A stretch of DNA of 41,862 nucleotides from a virus. The stretch covers positions 1 through 41,862 of IMG/VR virus record IMGVR_UViG_3300031586_000089; one strand, given 5' to 3'. How positions within the stretch are numbered: the first letter of the stretch is position 1; the number at the start of each line of letters is the position of its first letter. Shown piece after piece: positions 35,963-41,862 of the stretch. The notes beneath the pieces are model-generated. The model did not search any database and was not told where the DNA came from. It saw only the letters and a program-made list of their open reading frames with translations. Made by a program: the position numbers and the translations under genes.

Positions 35963-38900
35963 ATGGCAAACGGAACTACTGAAACTACTCCAACCTTACC
36001 AGCCCCTGTCGAACCACCTGAATACTATGCTGGCTTTGGTGTTGAGTTTGAGCAGATGGGAATAGAGTTACAGCAAGCATATGATAATCTGCAGCAGGCT
36101 GAGAAGAAACTGAGTGAGCCTTTCCTTGTTCAGGCGATGCCTGGAGGATTCTTAAAGAGTGCTATGGCTTCTAGCATATATACCTGGATTGTGGAAGCAC
36201 TTACTCCAAAAGAGAGGAAGCAGGAGATAACTCAGTATGCTCAGGCAGAGTTCGATGCAGCTGCTGTAGCATTTCAGCTTGCTGAGTGGAAGTTGGAAAT
36301 TATGCAGGTGCTTCCAGCATATCTGTCAGACCCTACCTATGTGATAGAGAAACCTGAGGATATCTTACAGTTTGTAGCACCTGGAGTTGACTTGAGTGAT
36401 GCTGATACCGCCTGGCTTAATGCAACTTTTGGTAAGTTTGAGCATCTGTCAAATGTTCTGCCAGAAGACTTCCAAGGTGATGCTATGGATGCTCAGTCCA
36501 AGATACTTAATGAAATCCTGACAGAGCCTAAGCTGGAGATGAAGGGAGTTCATCGCCTTACCATAGATGAGATAGCTAAGGCATTTACTTTTGGTGTAGC
36601 AGAGTTGCCTGAGGGGATGACTGAGGAGGATGTGAGAAATATCCTTAGCCAGATGGAGCTAGAAGATGAAGGGTTACTGAGTCAGCAGGAATGGATTGCT
36701 GAGAGGGCTAAGGAATGGGAAGTAGAGTCAGCAAGAATGAGCCTTATCCGAGCAGGTGAGATACTAGCTGGAACACCAGAATTAGCTCCTCTCGAATGGG
36801 CAAAGTTGATAGTAACTCAACCTATGATGGCGACTGTTGAGACAATGCAGAAGTGGTGGGATGCTATAAGCAGGCCAATATCAGCAGCAATTATGGTTAA
36901 TCTGCCTGCTGAGGCTTCTGGTGCTGTTCATGGAGCTGCTCTTGGTGCTGCTGGAGGAGCAACCGTAGGCTCCATACTTGCTCCATTTAGCTTTGGTGTT
37001 AGTATACCTATTGCAACTGCAATAGGAGCACTGGCTGGAGCTATAGGCGGGGCTGCTTGGTTTAGCACTTGGGAGGATGAAGCCAGCAAGGAACTAACCC
37101 AGCACTATGAGTTTTACACTGCCCAAGGTGATAGCAGCTGGTCTGCATATGCTAAGGCCTTCAATGAGTGGGATGCTCCTTGGTGGAAGAAAGCTATATT
37201 AGACTCTGCCTATGACCCTCTAATGTGGATAGGCTGGGGAGGGATAACGGCAGTCGGCAATAAGATAGCAAACATAGCGAAGCCACTATCTAGCGGATTT
37301 CTGAGGAAAGCAGGAACCAGAATTGGTAGCGCAATAGCAGCCTTCGAGAGAGGATATGTTGCTGGAGCAGATGCTGTATTCAAGGTTGGAATATCAGCAG
37401 TTACTGCTCCTATCAAGGGTGCGTTCTGGATAGAAACAAAAATCCTAGGAAGAGGTGTTGGCTATGCTATCCCTCAGACCCTTACGCAGATGTCTCGTAA
37501 CTTTGGAAGAAAAGGCATGATGGATATTCTAGCAGTGGCACGACAGAGATATTCAGGTGCTACACTATCACGAGGTAAACTTGTAGGCATATCTGCAAAA
37601 GACTTTGAAGGTATTCTTACTGATATTACTAGATATGCTCTCAAGAATCCTACCAGTAATGACACTATGGCTAAAGCTGGAACTGCTGCCCTGGAGTTTG
37701 CTTACCGTAATGCAGATGATGCAATGAAGTTTCTAAGGGGTATAGTTGATGATGCTGTATGGGATACTGCTACACTAGCTAAGTTCAACAGCGACTTGCT
37801 TGATTCAATTAGTGGATTTGTCAATATCCCAGGAGTTGCTGTTACTCATGGTGATAGAATGGCTGCTGGCAAAATACTTAGCAGATTCAATAAGTTAACA
37901 AACCTTAGCTCTGCTGAGAGTACTAAGTTAGTTGATACCTTAGCTTCTAGAATAGGTGAGTTTAAGAGTGGGCTGGCTAAGAAGGTTATTGACTCTGTGA
38001 AGGACATGGCTCCTGGTGATGCTATATACAAGATATTTAATAATATGGTAGATACCAGATATGCTAATCTTCGTAACCCAATAGACCAGTTTATGCAGCA
38101 GGCTGGCCACTCTGCATCATGGCATAGTAGAGTAGCAGATAAAATCCTATATTCATCTAGAATGGTAGCTATGGAAAGAAAGCTAGTAATGCCTATAGCT
38201 AAACAGCAGCTACTCTTCACCAACTTTGGTCCTTACAACTATCTTGAGAATAGCATGAGAAGCTTCCTTGGTGGTGCTGAGTTTTCAGTCCCTAGAGCAT
38301 ATGGTGGTGTAGATGAGACTCTGGAAGTCATTGGTAGGTTATCTGGCTGTCCCTATAATTTGGTAATGCTGCAGAGGGGTGAGAAGAGATTAGTGCAGGC
38401 TATGGTTAATCCTGAGACTGGTAGGGCACTTGTATTCAAGGGAGGTAACATTCCATTTGTAACTAGAGGTGTAATTATACCTGAGAAGATTCCTGCTCTT
38501 GGAGGCAAGAAGCTAGGAATGACCTTATCCATAGGTGATAAGAAGTACTTCCTTGGTAGTGCTCAGGACTGGTATGATATGTGGGCTGACCTTGTAGGTA
38601 AGCAACTAGCATATGACTACCAGATACACTTCACTAAGGCTCTATATGATACTCCTCTAGGCAAGGAGACTATTGATGGAGTAAATGATGCTCTGAATAG
38701 TGCTAGGCCTATACTAAGCAACATACCTAGTGTTAAGCAATATACATCAGATATTGAACGCTTGCTTAGGTGGAAGGCACTAGATAATCCTGGAGCTGTC
38801 AGAACAATGGCTGATGTGGATGTTCTGACTTTCAACCGTAGGTGGATTGGTCAGCAGTTCAACCAGAAGGCAGATGCACTCTATGATATACATAGGATTA

Positions 38901-41862
38901 CTAAGGAAGGTCTATACGACAATATCCTTGATGGTTCTATGTTCTCTAAAGGATATGGTAGTATAGATGATAGGTTTGCTGTTGCTCTAGCCTCTGAGCG
39001 TGATATAAGTATAGCCAGCCTGGCTCCTCAGATTGAGGCTATGAAAGACCAGGTTAATTGGATTCTGGCTAATCCTGCTAGGAATCTTGACGATTTCCTT
39101 TGGGATGTGAACCATCTTACTACTGATATAGAAGCAGTCCGAGCAACCATACATGATTACAGGAAGTTGACTAGGATGAGAAGCGGTCAGATGATGCTTG
39201 GTGAGGCAGACGACTTTGAGGTTGGGAGCGCTAAGATGCTAGCTAAGTATCTGAATGAGTCAGAAGAGTCACTAACCAAGATAATGAATCAGGTGATGGA
39301 GAATGCTAAGCTTGCAGGGCTAAACGATGTTCAGCTTGCTCGTCTAACAGACCTAAACTCTATCAATCGACTGGAACTTGAAAATGTTATAGCAACCAGA
39401 ACTAAGCTAGCCGAGATAGAATCTGAGATTGCTGCTTTTCATAAGAGAATCAAAGGTATGTGGAGAACCAATCCTGATAAGGCTGCTAAGGAAAGTAGGC
39501 TGTTCTGGAATGAAGGCACTAACAGCCAAAGATTTAGGAAGTCATCTGTGTGGGAGGAGTTTGATGATGTAGCCGATAAGTTAAAGTTTGGCAGACTGGA
39601 GGCTAGCCGTAACTTCCTTACATCTGTAGATAAGCCAGCCTTCGTGCCTGACTTTGTTCCAGAGGTAACAGGAGAACTAACTGCTAACCACCTAGCATAT
39701 CTCTATGGTGCTACTGGAGATGACTTGTATAGAGGGTTGACCAGAATATCTCAGCATACCCAGACTATGCCTAGGAAGGACTTTATCATACATACCAGAG
39801 AACAAGCATCTGCCTATGCTGCCAAGCTTGGCAAGACAGCTGACCAGATAGGCTTTACCGAGGAGGCGATAGGTGAAGTATATGACCAGATGTGGAGAAG
39901 CCTTGGTGTCAATCCTAATATGCTGACTCCTGACTCTCCAACAGCACTTCAGCTGGAGGAGCTAAGGCAGGAGATGTATAGATGGTATGGGTCTACTAAG
40001 ATTCCTGAGGCAGATGTAGTGAAGTGGAGGAAGTATCTCAATACAGTAGCAGATGGAGTAGAGCAGTTGCCAGCATACAAAGTGGCGGGTGCTGTTCCTG
40101 GAGTAGTAGAAACAGGTCAGCCATATACTGCCAGACTATATCGAGGAACCAAGCTTAAGGGACAGCCTCCAACTGATGAGGGTCTGGTTGGTAAGGGGCA
40201 GTACTGGACTACTACTAGAGAAGTAGCCGAAACCTATGATGCTGTAAGAGAAGCTACCATAAATCTGCGGAAGCCTTATGTAATCAAGACTCAAGCTGAG
40301 TTTGACGACTTTAGCAATATGCGGATTAGACCAATTAGAGATGTAGCTGAAGCTGAAGGAAGAAGTGAGGACTGGGTGCAGACAATGCTTCGTAGCCAGC
40401 TTAAGAATGAAGGCTTTGATGGAGTTATTATAGAAGCAGGCATTGTTGAGAAGGGTAGGCAGATAGCAGTATTCAATCCAGAGAAGGCAGTAGGAGCAGC
40501 TCCACCGCCAAAGGTGCCTACTGCTGAAGCTGTTGGCGGCACTCCTGCCTGGTGGGCTACCAAAGAATCTGCCATGACTAAGGCTCGTGAGATGCACGCT
40601 ATGGCCTACCCTACCTATGACGATGCTAACATCATAGACGAGACTATGAGGGCCATCTTTCCGTTTTGGAACTATGAACTCTTCCGTTGGAAGTGGCTAC
40701 CTCGCACCTTCATGCGAACTCCAGGAGTTATGTCTGGAGTAGCTCGCTATATGGACTATACTGACCAAGGCTATGTGTCTGTGCCAGGCACTGACCTTCA
40801 GCTAAACCCACTCCGAGGTACTGTCTTTATGGGCGGATTGAGAAGTTTCTACCTACGTGACTTTCCTGAGTTCCATGATTCTATCCCAGGTATAGAGTTT
40901 CTAGACTACATCGGCAGAGCAGGCTTCTTCCCAGGCATCCATGTTATGCTTCCTATCATTGGACTATCATCTATAGCAAGTGGGCAGAAGATGCAGTGGA
41001 GTGAGCTAGCCCCTGCTTGGATTAAGACTAGCCTCAGTGGACTAAGAGCATTATCTCCTGAGCATATAGGAAAGGTTCTGGACACCATCTACCCTGACCG
41101 CTTCCGAGACTATATGACTATGATGCAATTAGCTAGCATGGGCTATGACGGTGATGAGATATGGAAGAAGAGACAGCAGGGTACTGCGCTTACCGAAGAG
41201 GAAGAGAAACTTTGGCTGACTGCTGTAAACAAGGTTGATGGCATCAAGGGTGTACTGATGAATCAGACAGGACTGTTTAGAATCCGCCCAGCTGAATTTA
41301 CTCAAATCCGAGGCGAGATGAGATTGGCAATAGAGGAAGCTACTGGTGTTCCTGTCAGCACCCAAGAATGGATTGACAAGATGTATCCTGTAACAGGCAA
41401 GAGATTCACTGACTACTACCACTTGGACATTCAGCAGCAGGCTCTCCTCTACCAGTGGGAATCATTCAGAAGGTATCAGGGGATAACTGAACCATTATAC
41501 CCTTCCAGCTGGCAGGCTATTGATATTAAGAGAAGTGATTACTATGCCGAACTGGAGCGGATATATACAGATGCAAGGTATAATGGAGTATATGAGAATG
41601 GTGAGCTAGTTCAGCAGAGCATGACTGAAATCAACCGACAGCTTGTAGAAGGTATCATAGGCCCTGACCAGTGGAGGGCAGCTAGAAGCAGTATGCAAGA
41701 GGGACTATCAGCATCTGCTACCGCACTTGGCAATTCGCCTGCTTATGTAGGTGTCCCTAAGACATTTGAGGAGAGATGCACAATGCTGGAGGAGCGAGGT
41801 GTAGTTACTCCTACCCAGACACCAGACCAAGAGCTTCTATACTATTACTATGAGCTTAAGCC
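35963..41862 (+). CDS. Giant virion protein (2134 aa with its end at 1-632), ART-PolyVal-like domain
   Basis: GAGGTGATATA precedes ATG 35963. The frame is open to the end and continues at position 3 to 632. Residues 1-300 are helical. About 315-372 form a long Gly/Ala hydrophobic stretch (GAALGAAGGATVGSILAPFS, then ATAIGALAGAIGG) that may cross or enter membranes. About 1388-1512 resemble an ADP-ribosyltransferase of the polyvalent-protein type: RLYRG (1391-1395), GKGQYWTTTREVAETY, INLRKPYVI, LKNEGFDGVIIEAG, QIAVFNP. A Phe/Trp-rich segment (IFPFWNYELFRWKWLPR) follows. It may be an internal or ejected protein that modifies host targets. Confidence 0.75.
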   Translation, partial: MANGTTETTPTLPAPVEPPEYYAGFGVEFEQMGIELQQAYDNLQQAEKKLSEPFLVQAMPGGFLKSAMASSIYTWIVEALTPKERKQEITQYAQAEFDAAAVAFQLAEWKLEIMQVLPAYLSDPTYVIEKPEDILQFVAPGVDLSDADTAWLNATFGKFEHLSNVLPEDFQGDAMDAQSKILNEILTEPKLEMKGVHRLTIDEIAKAFTFGVAELPEGMTEEDVRNILSQMELEDEGLLSQQEWIAERAKEWEVESARMSLIRAGEILAGTPELAPLEWAKLIVTQPMMATVETMQKWWDAISRPISAAIMVNLPAEASGAVHGAALGAAGGATVGSILAPFSFGVSIPIATAIGALAGAIGGAAWFSTWEDEASKELTQHYEFYTAQGDSSWSAYAKAFNEWDAPWWKKAILDSAYDPLMWIGWGGITAVGNKIANIAKPLSSGFLRKAGTRIGSAIAAFERGYVAGADAVFKVGISAVTAPIKGAFWIETKILGRGVGYAIPQTLTQMSRNFGRKGMMDILAVARQRYSGATLSRGKLVGISAKDFEGILTDITRYALKNPTSNDTMAKAGTAALEFAYRNADDAMKFLRGIVDDAVWDTATLAKFNSDLLDSISGFVNIPGVAVTHGDRMAAGKILSRFNKLTNLSSAESTKLVDTLASRIGEFKSGLAKKVIDSVKDMAPGDAIYKIFNNMVDTRYANLRNPIDQFMQQAGHSASWHSRVADKILYSSRMVAMERKLVMPIAKQQLLFTNFGPYNYLENSMRSFLGGAEFSVPRAYGGVDETLEVIGRLSGCPYNLVMLQRGEKRLVQAMVNPETGRALVFKGGNIPFVTRGVIIPEKIPALGGKKLGMTLSIGDKKYFLGSAQDWYDMWADLVGKQLAYDYQIHFTKALYDTPLGKETIDGVNDALNSARPILSNIPSVKQYTSDIERLLRWKALDNPGAVRTMADVDVLTFNRRWIGQQFNQKADALYDIHRITKEGLYDNILDGSMFSKGYGSIDDRFAVALASERDISIASLAPQIEAMKDQVNWILANPARNLDDFLWDVNHLTTDIEAVRATIHDYRKLTRMRSGQMMLGEADDFEVGSAKMLAKYLNESEESLTKIMNQVMENAKLAGLNDVQLARLTDLNSINRLELENVIATRTKLAEIESEIAAFHKRIKGMWRTNPDKAAKESRLFWNEGTNSQRFRKSSVWEEFDDVADKLKFGRLEASRNFLTSVDKPAFVPDFVPEVTGELTANHLAYLYGATGDDLYRGLTRISQHTQTMPRKDFIIHTREQASAYAAKLGKTADQIGFTEEAIGEVYDQMWRSLGVNPNMLTPDSPTALQLEELRQEMYRWYGSTKIPEADVVKWRKYLNTVADGVEQLPAYKVAGAVPGVVETGQPYTARLYRGTKLKGQPPTDEGLVGKGQYWTTTREVAETYDAVREATINLRKPYVIKTQAEFDDFSNMRIRPIRDVAEAEGRSEDWVQTMLRSQLKNEGFDGVIIEAGIVEKGRQIAVFNPEKAVGAAPPPKVPTAEAVGGTPAWWATKESAMTKAREMHAMAYPTYDDANIIDETMRAIFPFWNYELFRWKWLPRTFMRTPGVMSGVARYMDYTDQGYVSVPGTDLQLNPLRGTVFMGGLRSFYLRDFPEFHDSIPGIEFLDYIGRAGFFPGIHVMLPIIGLSSIASGQKMQWSELAPAWIKTSLSGLRALSPEHIGKVLDTIYPDRFRDYMTMMQLASMGYDGDEIWKKRQQGTALTEEEEKLWLTAVNKVDGIKGVLMNQTGLFRIRPAEFTQIRGEMRLAIEEATGVPVSTQEWIDKMYPVTGKRFTDYYHLDIQQQALLYQWESFRRYQGITEPLYPSSWQAIDIKRSDYYAELERIYTDARYNGVYENGELVQQSMTEINRQLVEGIIGPDQWRAARSSMQEGLSASATALGNSPAYVGVPKTFEERCTMLEERGVVTPTQTPDQELLYYYYELK
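41736..41862. repeat. Right copy of 127-bp terminal direct repeat
   Basis: Identical to 1-127. Bases 41736-41862 are a second copy of the same part of the giant gene and should be counted once on a circular map. Confidence 0.95.

Noticed and set aside
36000-41422. Several minus-strand frames of 60-153 residues
   Set aside because: All are opposite to the giant gene, lack ribosome sites and have no domain pattern.

Overview
The window is a complete, circularly closing genome map of a double-stranded DNA tailed phage (Caudoviricetes). The last 127 bases repeat the first 127 exactly, so the unique sequence is 41,735 bp. The ends were cut inside the largest gene. Evidence for a phage is a terminase large subunit, portal, scaffold, HK97-type major capsid protein, structural genes, a PolA-type DNA polymerase and a RecA-like helicase. 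I see no tail sheath, tail-tube series or conventional tape measure. A 2134-residue protein lies directly after the portal, which suggests a podovirus-like particle with a large internal or ejected protein. There is no integrase, recognisable repressor, CRISPR array, rRNA or canonical tRNA. The host cannot be named. Promoters are TTGACA / extended -10 type, and four palindromes resemble the Gram-positive type of LexA box.

Layout: two convergent blocks start from one control region (30274-30379) with back-to-back promoters. Rightward (late) genes run from 30386 to the end of the window, across the junction, and on to 10388: terminase small subunit candidate, two very basic small proteins, holin-like membrane proteins, terminase large subunit, a Cys/His enzyme candidate, portal, the giant protein, then scaffold, capsid, head and tail proteins, C1q-like fibre and a connector-like protein. 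A second promoter at 656-684 boosts the capsid genes. Hairpin terminators at 10401-10487 close this block. Leftward (early/middle) genes run from 30266 down to 10486 as tightly overlapping small genes: many zinc-ribbon proteins, MazG, HNH-like proteins, RepA/RecA-like helicase, a possible single-strand-binding protein, Cas4-like nuclease, second P-loop ATPase, HAD phosphatase, RNase H-like protein, ERCC4-like protein, DNA methyltransferase, dCMP deaminase and DNA polymerase A interrupted by an intein. Three internal promoters reload this transcript, and another serves a gene that has its own terminator.

How the genes work together: helicase, PolA, RNase H-like, Cas4-like and ERCC4-like proteins form a replication and recombination set. 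dCMP deaminase, HAD phosphatase and MazG adjust the nucleotide pool. The methyltransferase may mark phage DNA. The late block packages DNA, builds the particle and lyses the cell.

Most unusual points: GATC is almost absent (two sites found by eye, both AGATCT, one in the intein). A 113-nt structured element with a tRNA-like T-arm precedes the Cas4-like gene. A 184-residue gene has its own promoter, structured leader and terminator, beside a repeat-rich non-coding tract with four LexA-like palindromes. A degenerate HNH-like gene is enclosed by 30-bp inverted repeats. Several enzymes have altered catalytic motifs. All calls are from reading the sequence; no search or folding program was run.
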